A stretch of DNA of 35,615 nucleotides from an archaeon (GTDB taxonomy: Archaea; Thermoplasmatota; Thermoplasmata; JAJSAE01), in the NCBI GenBank assembly GCA_024281315.1, contig JAJSAE010000019.1, positions 1 to 35,615 of the forward strand, written 5' to 3'. Position 1 is the first letter of the stretch; each line of letters opens with the position of its first letter. Positions 10,801-17,700 of the stretch are shown here, piece after piece. The notes under the pieces were generated by a model that saw only the letters and a program-made list of their open reading frames with translations, searched no databases and was not told the origin of the DNA. The position numbers were made by a program, and so were the translations under genes.

Positions 10801-13800
10801 ACAGGTGGACCGGACGATGTCGGAATCAGCCTATCGTCGGGAGCCGCTACGGACTTCTACGGATATAATGTACCGGTCAAGGGACAGACCACAGAAATGA
10901 ATGTCACCGATGTTGTGGCCTATGTCAGATATAAATCTGATGTCGCACCACCTGCAAGTGCGAGACCGGACCAGATACACCTTGTTTACAAAATAGGAAG
11001 TACGGAGGGAGAATCGGATTATACAGCGGTTCCTACTGCAGAATACACCACAGCGGAGATATCTCTAACTAATGATAGAGAATGGACTGTCAGAGAACTG
11101 AATGACCTGCGGTTCACTGTTTCCATGGAACAGATTGGAGCGCCGGATACTTGGCATCTTATTGTTGATTCGGTCTGGTTGGATGTCAAATATTATATAG
11201 AGGATTCTGATTACGATATCCGCGTTTTCGCACCTACCAGCTCAACGCTGCCAGAAAGTCAGACAATAGCCCCCTATGCCTTCCATGAAGTCGCAAGCAC
11301 CTCCGAACCATCGCCGTATGAAAAATTTGTAATCTCTGACTTGACTCCTGGAATAACTATAATTGCTATTAGAAGCACTGCTATAAATGGAACCATCAGC
11401 ACGGAAGACTTCAAATTACAAACCGGAACAATCGAAATTCCCAATACACCGATAAATGTCTACACCAACAATAGGCAAGGAAGCGCTCCCTTTGCCCTTA
11501 AATCAGATATAGAGCTTCCGGGCATGGGTGCCTCTGTTGTGGGTCCGGCCAGTGTAACAACCTACCCCAATCTGGAAATACACTATGATAAGCATGCAGT
11601 GGAAGATGTTGCCGCAGTTGATTTCATTCAGGCCATGGCAATTTCCGGATTCACTCTACCAATAGAGGTTAAAAACGCAGCCAGTGTTTACTTCCATGTG
11701 ATCCCACATTCGGATGTTAACGATGTTGACTTGGGTATTTTCTATGATGCAAACGGAGACGGAGTAGCCCAGAAGAACGAGTTTGTAACCAATGCGCTTG
11801 TTCCAAGGATAGCTACGGACGGCTGGGGCGGTTTCGATCCATTCCCGTACGCATACTCGGCAGACTGGGACGCAGATGAAGGAGTGACATTATATGACCC
11901 GCCGGATGGCACATATCTGGTCAAGGTGCTTGGGTTTGACATCGCCGGAGAGGTAGGGCATATTGATGTGGATGTGAGCATGATAATCGCTGGTATAAAA
12001 GGATTCGAAATAACTTCTCTCCATGACGGCCCCATAAAGCCATACGAGCCTGCTTATCTCAGTGTGGGCTGGTCGTTTGCAAATGATGCGGAAGATAAAA
12101 CATATAACGGTGTACTTTATATGGGGACCAATACTTTCCCGGATAGCATAATGGCCCCGCTCAAAATAACTCTTGACACTGCCAGTCCAACAATAGATAA
12201 AATCAGCGTGGGGAGCACGGAAATAAAGGAAAATGTACCACTCACCGCAGAGGCTAGATCTCCCATCAGTGCAATCTATTCCGATTCCCAAACCGGAGTC
12301 TCAAAAGCAACGATGAAGGTGGATGGAAACGATGTTACACTATTCGCATCAATCAGCGATTCTTCTATATCTTGGACACCAAAAACAGCACTCGCTGACG
12401 GGACCCACAGCATAGAGATTTCTCTTGAAGACGCAGCGGGAAATACCATGAATAAATCCGCCTTCTTCATTGTGGATACAACCGCACCGTATATTCAGGT
12501 CGCAGAAAGCGGAAGTGTTTACACCAATTCAGATGTATATACAATAACCGGAAGTGTGGAACGGGCCTCTAGCCTGCTGGTAAATGATCAAAGCGTGGAA
12601 GTCACGGAGGACGGGAGTTTCTCAACTGATGTTTCTCTGGTGGAAGGTGAAAATATGATAATGCTGCGTGCAACCGATGCAACGGGGAACACCGCAACAA
12701 AAGAGGTCAGTATTATCTATGATACAACACCACCTGAAATTTCGGCCACGATTCAGGGTCCGAGCCTTACCAATGACCCATTACTTGTCGTCAGAGGCAC
12801 CGTCAATCTTTTAAACGAACTGGGCCCCGTCACTATGACGATAAACGGAGAACCTGTTGATGTCCATCACGACGGGACTTTCTCCTCTGCCGTCACTCTC
12901 AACGACGGAACTCAAACAATAGAAATAAGAGCTACGGATGCCGCAGGAAATACCGCTACTACTGACTTGACCGGCACTCTGGACAGAGAAGCCCCAACCC
13001 TTTCAGTGACCAGCATCCCCGGCATATCTCATACCAGTAGAATAACCGTCAGCGGAAATGCGGAACCGGGTTCCAGAGTCTATGTAAACGGTAAGCAGGT
13101 GATTACCACGAACGGAGCCTTCGACACCACTGTCCTTATCTCTAATGGAGCTAATGTAATAACCGTTGAAGCAACAGACGCAGCAGGAAATACAGTGCAA
13201 CAAACATTCTCGGTGACATATGAGCCTGACGAAGAACTTTCGGCATCCAGAATTACGGCAAACGCTCAGGCCGCACCTGCGCTTACGAGCACTGCTGCCA
13301 TGCTCCTGGTTGTTGTTGCCATAATATTCCTTCTTATCGGCTTTATCGCCAGCAAATTCATGAAAAAGGGCGGCGAGGAAGGCGGTGCTGCGGCAGTTGA
13401 GCCTGTTCAAGAGATTCCCGTGGAAGAGGAGGCAGAACCAGAGAATGAGGCGGAAGTGCCTGAGCCGGGTGAAGAAAAAGTCGAAGAGGTTATGGAAGCG
13501 GAAGAGGCAGAGGACATCTCGGATGACATCATAGAGGAAGCTATTACCGAACAAGAAACGGAGGAGGCAGCTGAACCACTGGAAGAAGGACCGTTTGACC
13601 TGGGTTCCGCCATCGAACAGGGAAAAGAGCTTCTGGCTGCCGGAGACAATGTCAGAGCCATGGAAATCTTCGAAAAGGCAATCGAAAACGCTCCCGGAGA
13701 GATAGAAGGATATCTTGGAAAGGCACAGGCCCTCGATGCGGCAGGAAAGTGGGGCCAGGCGCTCCAGATAATTAACAAGGCTCTGGAAGTTAATCCACAG

Positions 13801-13941
13801 GCAACCGAGGCACTGGAACTCAAGGGAGATATATTCGCCGGACAGGGAAAGACCGAGATGGCCAGAAGTGCCTACGAGCAGGCGCTGGAGATTGAGCCGG
13901 GCAATACGGACATAAGAAACAAACTCTCAAAACTCGACTGA
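4837..13941 (+). CDS. Giant membrane-anchored pseudo-subtilase with inserted WD40 propeller and cytoplasmic TPR tail
   Basis: 3034 residues. Residues 1-29 are a signal peptide. A subtilisin (S8) fold is split. The Asp region is at residue 120 (IADGGVDFGNPNLDG) and the His region at 1097 (AISHGTEMASAIAS). The oxyanion position is Asp1192 (PAGDGG instead of AAGN) and the catalytic Ser position is Asp1284 (SSDLSAAVVTG aligns with GTSxxAPxxxG), so it is predicted to be inactive. Between Asp and His sit about six WD40-like blades (residues 285-590, e.g. SWSPDGNSIVSADTDGKIVVW). A motif of the SGxIxLT type recurs at about 950-1050 and again at 1690-1910. Four Ig-like domains (2449-2800, each ending D-A-x-G-N-T) precede one membrane helix (about 2819-2842), a Glu-rich linker and TPRs (about 2925-3034). 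Topology is therefore outside N-terminus and inside C-terminus. Role unknown; a receptor or scaffold is plausible. Confidence 0.9.
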   Translation: MKKRVLAQIISIALVLMLSVPGLMPFVSSAHNTTTNQDNLMENTEQKEQPAADSISHPSDIAAKEQPMSKMSSEILNTKDISVPQPSAVLNGWSFRDAHHIPEVEAMNISGSGVRVGIADGGVDFGNPNLDGKYTVFNTSQLPSSSLADNANLSYYNGWPMAFDPSSMSSFLSTGTPEGSYYVDTSESGTGPFESTHKIKLDGMNDFGVKERAQTDSVKVDCPEATNHFDYDLTALYGARDANNWYFGFPTQFGEMNRSFAIYLDLDGPQYGSIYDPTGNFVNFNSSHSNIIQQIKTSPDGNHVASCALPGLINTEDKNKVRIWATDGSYIDLEHTGDVLSMTWSPDSQLLATATTSKLYIWYTNNWTIKEQKDISLTPPAGFTNLLSFNSNGRLIALTGVGGSGRVQIFNLTTDTFVNFAAVSVRDIQFSPTEPNWLLYSSGSELYVRDTATASTVRFTGGHTVQISSVSWSPDGNSIVSADTDGKIVVWDASDLGTNWADHDFTTFGLWTKDAHAAGLDRQVVAWKGDTIISGADDGIILGWNSSTGSETNNMTIPSLSAVKSLDFSGNNIISASLDGTIRFWLSNTTYDIYYAHKPDLIITMDYISEKAESFPDTISSPTVYKWDGAENAWDSYSIYDAGGDYAYSSLIKNYVISGFVELMLPREFAGGSAINGIQAELLSLGNNRPQDSVPRDRSFNGRTETNFTFEEQIPLSNFATFTIHEYKVNSADIASKSGSYHFGIHTSDIMKKTYGSLGVLVADENIAGQYDTVYVDLNNDYVFDANDVRLNKTHPTATYDRNSDGVPDISAGTLYFISHATKITDESLVMNGTSTKLAQKAVDFPGDIEIKKNGVPLTETSNSETIMNIADEKSFNLLHGNLASLKISGNYIPVVNETILKSSGGYDNEPIQLAHHDTLSDDVSIVNCTLYGLIYTNTLASPQFQKISPDNYTIDLGSGSITLTDDFVDSFSKGTEIYAFYNYTGLLYDGSDFSFTAASGSINLAYPASANSVYHVDYTYLPWIIDESTGTITMTDDPLPTDTFSATYEASGVPIPYSDIYAKRHNINNVIPGNGDVVCFMGDFEYDYTESHAISHGTEMASAIASTTKGVAKNVTLLPVMNAGDSLQDAWYFLVEGYDGITNTGDESNIVYSGITSAPDGAGIDTLSQTMDYIIYDYTNKSTPFVTPAGDGGYGYGTLSAPSASGAIVVGAASDNALLTETGNLHHYGDVALYSSRGPSLTGNKGPDVIAVGTGEVDSILNYACSAETADGTNAEMQVQSSDLSAAVVTGIISLIADAYRNAASNSLDSEMARDILCSGAEDRNYDPFSQGSGFANAKRSVKIAMNIDGILTSPNSWKPGTSWSEGTDVRQEFPAFPNALFAGQSETEQFTLKSSSAQTVQLSTQQLQVIGEYDYNFVTTGTTYKNTSNILSYIPSNTTLLRITASAEITKNIYSSAYSLRILDWKDTNGDGIVQDTETNTMTHDSFEYGGRNVLQTTIYNPLQRAHDGILVKISPDNNNGVNKLGWNVSCEFYVQKAWNWVTVPSSISATAGTTSTFDATLNIPSTANVGVYEGAIVEKYSPQSVIGESISTADVTPATTTRILDASATDVVNENVSMTDSTHGQLAHGNITYLNLWENNNTFNNDTVDYTTDGTETTPWGFYLPHGNITNVPSGNITFDSGFLKILVSGDAVYNATDLGWFWFDNLTGYVNFNNTDWDDPLGTYGITEFYAFYSYKTALNEPANYSLDTSSGNITLTTALDTTKWLTADYGWYTPLSVQHISLTHAPIYNITVFINSTEMIKDTDYTLNYTSGNLTVIPPSTSGYWTLYINYTWYIDTAAYHPRTRLSHTPIVPGSVTLYEADGSVINPIDYAVDYESGVVSILNGTAAGVTADYEYYTTTLIPVSLIVANKGIRMETGSTTELTPYTNVVTRGGFQTYSLDKTGDWRYFYLEAPKQGLIEGPPANLKFITDVDWRTDSTLYPATGGPDDVGISLSSGAATDFYGYNVPVKGQTTEMNVTDVVAYVRYKSDVAPPASARPDQIHLVYKIGSTEGESDYTAVPTAEYTTAEISLTNDREWTVRELNDLRFTVSMEQIGAPDTWHLIVDSVWLDVKYYIEDSDYDIRVFAPTSSTLPESQTIAPYAFHEVASTSEPSPYEKFVISDLTPGITIIAIRSTAINGTISTEDFKLQTGTIEIPNTPINVYTNNRQGSAPFALKSDIELPGMGASVVGPASVTTYPNLEIHYDKHAVEDVAAVDFIQAMAISGFTLPIEVKNAASVYFHVIPHSDVNDVDLGIFYDANGDGVAQKNEFVTNALVPRIATDGWGGFDPFPYAYSADWDADEGVTLYDPPDGTYLVKVLGFDIAGEVGHIDVDVSMIIAGIKGFEITSLHDGPIKPYEPAYLSVGWSFANDAEDKTYNGVLYMGTNTFPDSIMAPLKITLDTASPTIDKISVGSTEIKENVPLTAEARSPISAIYSDSQTGVSKATMKVDGNDVTLFASISDSSISWTPKTALADGTHSIEISLEDAAGNTMNKSAFFIVDTTAPYIQVAESGSVYTNSDVYTITGSVERASSLLVNDQSVEVTEDGSFSTDVSLVEGENMIMLRATDATGNTATKEVSIIYDTTPPEISATIQGPSLTNDPLLVVRGTVNLLNELGPVTMTINGEPVDVHHDGTFSSAVTLNDGTQTIEIRATDAAGNTATTDLTGTLDREAPTLSVTSIPGISHTSRITVSGNAEPGSRVYVNGKQVITTNGAFDTTVLISNGANVITVEATDAAGNTVQQTFSVTYEPDEELSASRITANAQAAPALTSTAAMLLVVVAIIFLLIGFIASKFMKKGGEEGGAAAVEPVQEIPVEEEAEPENEAEVPEPGEEKVEEVMEAEEAEDISDDIIEEAITEQETEEAAEPLEEGPFDLGSAIEQGKELLAAGDNVRAMEIFEKAIENAPGEIEGYLGKAQALDAAGKWGQALQIINKALEVNPQATEALELKGDIFAGQGKTEMARSAYEQALEIEPGNTDIRNKLSKLD

Positions 13942-13950
13942 AACAAACCC

Positions 13951-13970
13951 TTTCTTCTTTCTTTATTTTT
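13951..13970 (+). terminator. T-rich archaeal-type terminator
   Basis: A pyrimidine tract with T runs (TTTCTTCTTT then CTTTATTTTT) starts ten bases after the stop of the giant pseudo-subtilase gene and ends before the tRNA-Thr promoter. Archaeal RNA polymerase terminates at such T-rich tracts without a hairpin. Confidence 0.5.
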
Positions 13971-13987
13971 GGATGGTCAACCACATA

Positions 13988-13998
13988 TTTTTTATATG
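13988..13998 (+). promoter_or_regulatory. TATA box for tRNA-Thr
   Basis: TTTTTTATATG lies 23-33 bases upstream of the first base of the tRNA, the usual distance for an archaeal promoter. Confidence 0.55.
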
Positions 13999-14020
13999 AG
14001 AAAACTTTCAACCGGAGTAT

Positions 14021-14097
14021 GCCACCATTGCTTAGCCCGGTAGAGCGGCTGACTTGTAATCAGCAGGTCGGGAGTTCGAATCTCCCTGGTGGCTCCA
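14021..14097 (+). tRNA. tRNA-Thr (TGT anticodon), CCA encoded
   Basis: The acceptor stem pairs GCCACCA with TGGTGGC, followed by discriminator T and encoded CCA. The anticodon stem GCTGA/TCAGC closes loop CTTGTAA with anticodon TGT (threonine). The T arm is GGGAG-TTCGAAT-CTCCC, and the D arm contains AGCCCGGTAGAGC. Discriminator U is usual for archaeal tRNA-Thr. No intron is present. Confidence 0.96.
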
Positions 14098-14132
14098 TCC
14101 TCGGCCTCTCTAAAGCCGGAGAGATTCGGAAG

Positions 14133-14141
14133 ATATAAATA
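14133..14141 (+). promoter_or_regulatory. TATA box of secG
   Basis: ATATAAATA is centred 28 bases before the ATG at 14165, so RNA should start at or just before the start codon. A GGTGA just upstream of the ATG could still act as a weak ribosome-binding site if a few leader bases are made. Confidence 0.6.
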
Positions 14142-14164
14142 CCCCGTACATATAAGGTGATAAT

Positions 14165-14332
14165 ATGGCCAAGAGAAGTAAAAACAGCGGCTTTCAGTCT
14201 GCAGCCGGACTTGTCAGGTACTTCGACTCGGAAGATGACAAATCCCCGAAAATAGATCCGTGGCTTGTGGTTGCAATAGCCGTCGTCTCATCAGTAGTAA
14301 TAGAACTGCTTAGAATCATGTACCCCACATGA
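14165..14332 (+). CDS. secG: Preprotein translocase subunit Sec61-beta (SecG of archaea)
   Basis: A 55-residue protein. The start MAKRSKNSGFQSAAGLVRYF is the family hallmark: a basic N-terminus, then the SGFQSAAGLxRYF block. An acidic patch (DSEDDK), the KIDPW turn and one C-terminal membrane helix (VVAIAVVSSVVIELL) follow. The length is normal for archaeal Sec61-beta. It is the small third subunit of the SecYEG/Sec61 translocon, tail-anchored with its N-terminus in the cytoplasm, and assists export of signal-peptide proteins such as the giant ones on either side. It sits between two tRNA genes and ends 17 bases before tRNA-Glu, so the two may share a transcript. Confidence 0.95.
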   Translation: MAKRSKNSGFQSAAGLVRYFDSEDDKSPKIDPWLVVAIAVVSSVVIELLRIMYPT

Positions 14333-14349
14333 GCCAAACTCTTTTAACT

Positions 14350-14448
14350 GCTCCCGTAGTGTAGCGGCCAATCATTCCGGCCTTTCGAGAACCGTTTCAG
14401 GTTTGAAGACAGCCGAAGACACGGGTTCAAATCCCGTCGGGAGCACCA
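14350..14448 (+). tRNA. tRNA-Glu (TTC anticodon) with an intron, CCA encoded
   Basis: The acceptor stem pairs GCTCCCG with CGGGAGC, followed by discriminator A and encoded CCA. The T arm is ACGGG-TTCAAAT-CCCGT, and the D arm GTGTAGCGGCCAATCAT is typical of tRNA-Glu. The anticodon stem begins CCGGC and the loop reads CTTTCG before it is interrupted. It resumes with A-GCCG, so the anticodon is TTC (glutamate). The gene is too long for an uninterrupted tRNA, and the surplus sits at the canonical position 37/38. One stem-end pair (27/43) is a C-A mismatch. Confidence 0.93.
14388..14410 (+). other. tRNA-Glu intron at position 37/38
   Basis: About 23 bases lie between G37 and A38. The intron can form its own hairpin (AACC with GGTT), and its 3' part GAAG can pair with the anticodon-loop TTTC, giving a relaxed bulge-helix-bulge for the archaeal splicing endonuclease. 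Exact ends could shift by a base or two. Confidence 0.75.
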
Positions 14449-14463
14449 CCTTTTTCCACCAGA

Positions 14464-14471
14464 CATAAATA
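14464..14471 (+). promoter_or_regulatory. TATA box of the beta-helix surface-protein gene
   Basis: CATAAATA is centred 28 bases before ATG 14496 and closely resembles the secG promoter (AGATATAAATACC versus AGACATAAATACC). A leaderless transcript is expected. The intact promoter argues that the interrupted gene is either recently broken or still expressed. Confidence 0.55.
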
Positions 14472-14495
14472 CCACCTTCGTCATACCCTATATCT

Positions 14496-14714
14496 ATGGC
14501 AGGACAAAGAGGTGAAAACTCATTGAGATCCTTAATCTCTGTTTTCATTATAGTCCTGATTCTGATTCTGCCCGCAATCTCGGCCGCTGCTGAAAAAACA
14601 GACTGGATAGGTCGAGAGAGCCCCATCAAAACCCCAAAAGCGGGAGCGACACCGGACATAATAATAACGGGCACATATCTCTTGAATGATATTATGGAGA
14701 TAAATGCCGGCTAA
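14496..14714 (+). pseudogene. Signal-peptide fragment of the beta-helix surface protein, cut off by an in-frame stop
   Basis: 72 codons start at ATG 14496, which is placed correctly for the promoter just upstream. The product has a classic Sec signal peptide (basic start, long Ile/Leu/Val core, AISAAAEK cleavage region) and about 35 mature residues. It ends at TAA 14712-14714. The same frame continues without another stop for 2298 codons, and the first residues after the stop (WIRIENATLTVNST) look like the first beta-helix rungs. This is therefore the head of the next gene, not a separate gene. Sequencing error, a recent nonsense mutation and read-through all fit. Confidence 0.8.
14712..14714 (+). 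other. In-frame TAA interrupting the surface-protein gene
   Basis: The codon row is GCC-GGC-TAA-TGG-ATT-AGA. Reading on after TAA gives beta-helix sequence immediately and no stop until 21606. The nearby ATGs (14714 and 14731) are in other frames, so restart there would not restore the protein. Confidence 0.9.
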
Positions 14715-14780
14715 TGGATTAGAATAGAGAATGCAACTCTTACTGTCAATTCCACCTATGACGGAGAATTTGGTATTCTC

Positions 14781-17700
14781 GTGCATGGCAGTGGAAAATT
14801 GGAACTGATTAATTCCACAATCCGACGGGCGGATGACAGGGCCTCGTTCTTCTTCAAGGCGGAGACAGGAAGCGAGCTTATCTTTCGCAACGCGGACATA
14901 GAGAAATGCGGGTATAACGGGGGAACGGCGGATAAAAAGGGCATCTATATAGGAACAAATAACGCTCTGATAAGCGATTCGCGTTTTAACGGAAGTATAT
15001 ACGCACTCTCCGTGATTAACTCTTCTCCCACAATCCGCAACTCCTCCTTCGAGAACAGCAGTACGGGAATATATTCCTCCGCATCTCACGCGGAGATTAC
15101 AAACTGTCGGTTCTTCGATAACACCTTCGGTTACATGTCCGTATCTTCGGGTGACAGGATAGAAAACAGCACTTTTACGGGAAATATCTATGGAATAAAA
15201 GCGCAGTACGCATCCGTTCAAATCAGTAATGTCTCGCTGACCGGCGGCACCTACGGAGTTTATTTCTCATACTCCGCTCCCACGCTGGAAAATCTCTCGG
15301 TCGCTGGAGCGACATACGGCACATATGCATATTCTTCGACGATAGTTTCGGATAAAAGCACAATAACAGGCGGAAATTACGGTTTTTATGCCTACGGGTC
15401 CACATACAGACTTGTGGATATGAAAAGCGATGTACTCTACGACCTCTATTCTATCTCTTCAAGAGGGTCCATCAGGAATTCCAGCCTTAACGGGAGCGGA
15501 ATTTCACTGAATGGCGGCGGCCTTGCCATTTTTGACACATATATCTCTCCGACAAAAAGCATTGACGCCGTAAGGTTTTCCGCAATAAATCTGATAAATA
15601 CCACGGGAAACCGATGGGATTCTCACGGCCCTCTTAATGTTGATGAGATCTCTCTGATAAGATACGGGAACTATGCAAGATTAACAGTGATGAACGACAG
15701 CGGAACGCCTCTGGCCAACTGCACGATAGTTGCGCTCAACGACGACCTCTCTGTTTTCATCGGAAAAACGAACTCTACCGGAAGCATCTATCCGTTCCCA
15801 TTTATCAACTGGACTGCAGATAATAAAGGAGAGAGAAAAAGCAATGCGACAATTTATGCACGCTGGAACTCCACAACGGAAAACTTGAGCGGGTCATACG
15901 ACGGCCTCCTTCAGGCGGACAATAATGTGGGTCTTTATCTGCATAATCAGAGCACTTCGAACATAACATGGCTTCACGACAGAAGCATCGGAATCGAAGA
16001 ATATACCGGAAGAACGGTAGTAGTAGGAAGAGGAACAGGTACCACAAGCGCCACCAATCTAACAGTTACAAACTCAACCGTCGTTCTCGTTAACTCGTTA
16101 TCCAGCAGTGGAATCCTCCACATCATTAACAGCAGCATTATGTCAGGTGCGGCGGATGAGACGCTATCCCCCAGAGAAGCCGGTATTAGTATTAATTCGG
16201 GTTCAACCGCCAGAATATCAAACAGCAGTTTTCTGTCGACCCCTATAAAGGTTTACGCAGACGACTGCAACATTTCACACTCCAGTTTCTCCCGCATAAG
16301 CACCGGTATCTATGTAAATTCGGCATCTCCCGAAATGAACGACATCAAGATAGGCAGGGGATTTACCGGCCTCTATCTCTATGCCGCCCACGCAAAAATT
16401 ACAACCACATCCATATATCTGTACGATACTGGAATACGCGAGTATTCCGGGAGAAACACAGTGCAAAGTACAGAACTCAGAAACTGCACAACCGCAATAT
16501 CCTCCACAACATCGTCTTCGATATTCGAGAGGATAAATACCTCAACCGTGCGCACCGCATTCTCTCTTCACTCTTCGAATGTCGTACTGGAAAAATGCAA
16601 CCTGAGCGCCCTTACTGGTGTAGACTGCATATCGTCCTCTCCCTCCATATCCAATTCTTCTATAGATTCGGAATTAAAAATCCGGGCCATCTCCCGCTCC
16701 TTTCCCGCCGTCCTGGATACGGAAATAAATCAATCCACCTCTCAAATAGATATCACATCCTTCATAACTATCGGAGGATATGGAAAAATAACCGTGGTTG
16801 ATAATACTGGCTCCCTTGTAGACGGAGTGCCCGTCTCTCTATTCGACCGCTTTGGCCCTTCGGCCTACGAAGTCACCGATGACAACGGAACGGCATATGT
16901 TTCAGGGAGATACAGTGTCCTCACGGCAAAAGGATACGAGAGCGTGAAGCAGGAAGCCATATCATGGGCGGAAGATGCGGGAATAACCTATTTTGCAAGG
17001 GATAAGTACCTGCCGGGTATGAACCTGACACTTCGAGAGAACAGCAGCGTTATTTACTATCCGACATCCCACTATGTTCCATCCGCTGGAGAAATCATAG
17101 AGAACAAAACCCTGATTCTGGGGGATAACATAACCGTGCCCGACGGAAGGAAACTAACAATACGCTCCTCGAAGGTCTTTGCCGGCAGCACCCAATTCCG
17201 CGTATTCGGTTCCTTTGAGGTCGAAAACAGCCATGTCCGTTCCTACCTGACCTCCGCCCCCGGAATCGCTCACAGATATTTCCCATACTTCTGGAACTCC
17301 CAGATGTCATGGATTAACAGCAGTATATTCGATAACCCGGAGGAGATTGACTCATACAACAGGAATTTACAGATAGACGGCCTTTGGATAAACAATGCGG
17401 GAAACTATGGGCTCCGTGTGCAAAATTCTGATACGCAGATGAAAAATATTAACATACGGGGGGCCAATGTCGGTCTCTATTTCTCACAGGGCTGGCCAAA
17501 CATCCGGAATATTTCGATAGAAAACTGCACCAGCGGGATACAACTGATAGGAGACATGGGTGAGATTGGGAACATAACGGCAACGAATTGCATGAACGGA
17601 GCTTATATCCAGACATCCGACATGTATATCGAACAGGCAAACACGGATGCAAACAGCGGCATCTATCTCTACAAAAGCAAGGTGAGACTCGAGAATGCCA

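Noticed and set aside
13003-13823. Leftward open frames opposite the Ig-like and Glu-rich parts of the giant protein
   Set aside because: Shadows of the rightward codons (Ser-rich or Cys/Phe-rich composition, no ribosome sites or domains).
14372-14674. Leftward open frame across the tRNA-Glu gene with a peptide ending like LPTGFEPVSS
   Set aside because: This peptide is the well-known false product of reading a tRNA gene backwards; the tRNA and the signal-peptide frame on the other strand explain the sequence.
14712-14714. Stop recoded as an amino acid such as pyrrolysine
   Set aside because: Pyrrolysine uses TAG, this is TAA, and no recoding signal is visible; mutation or sequencing error is simpler.
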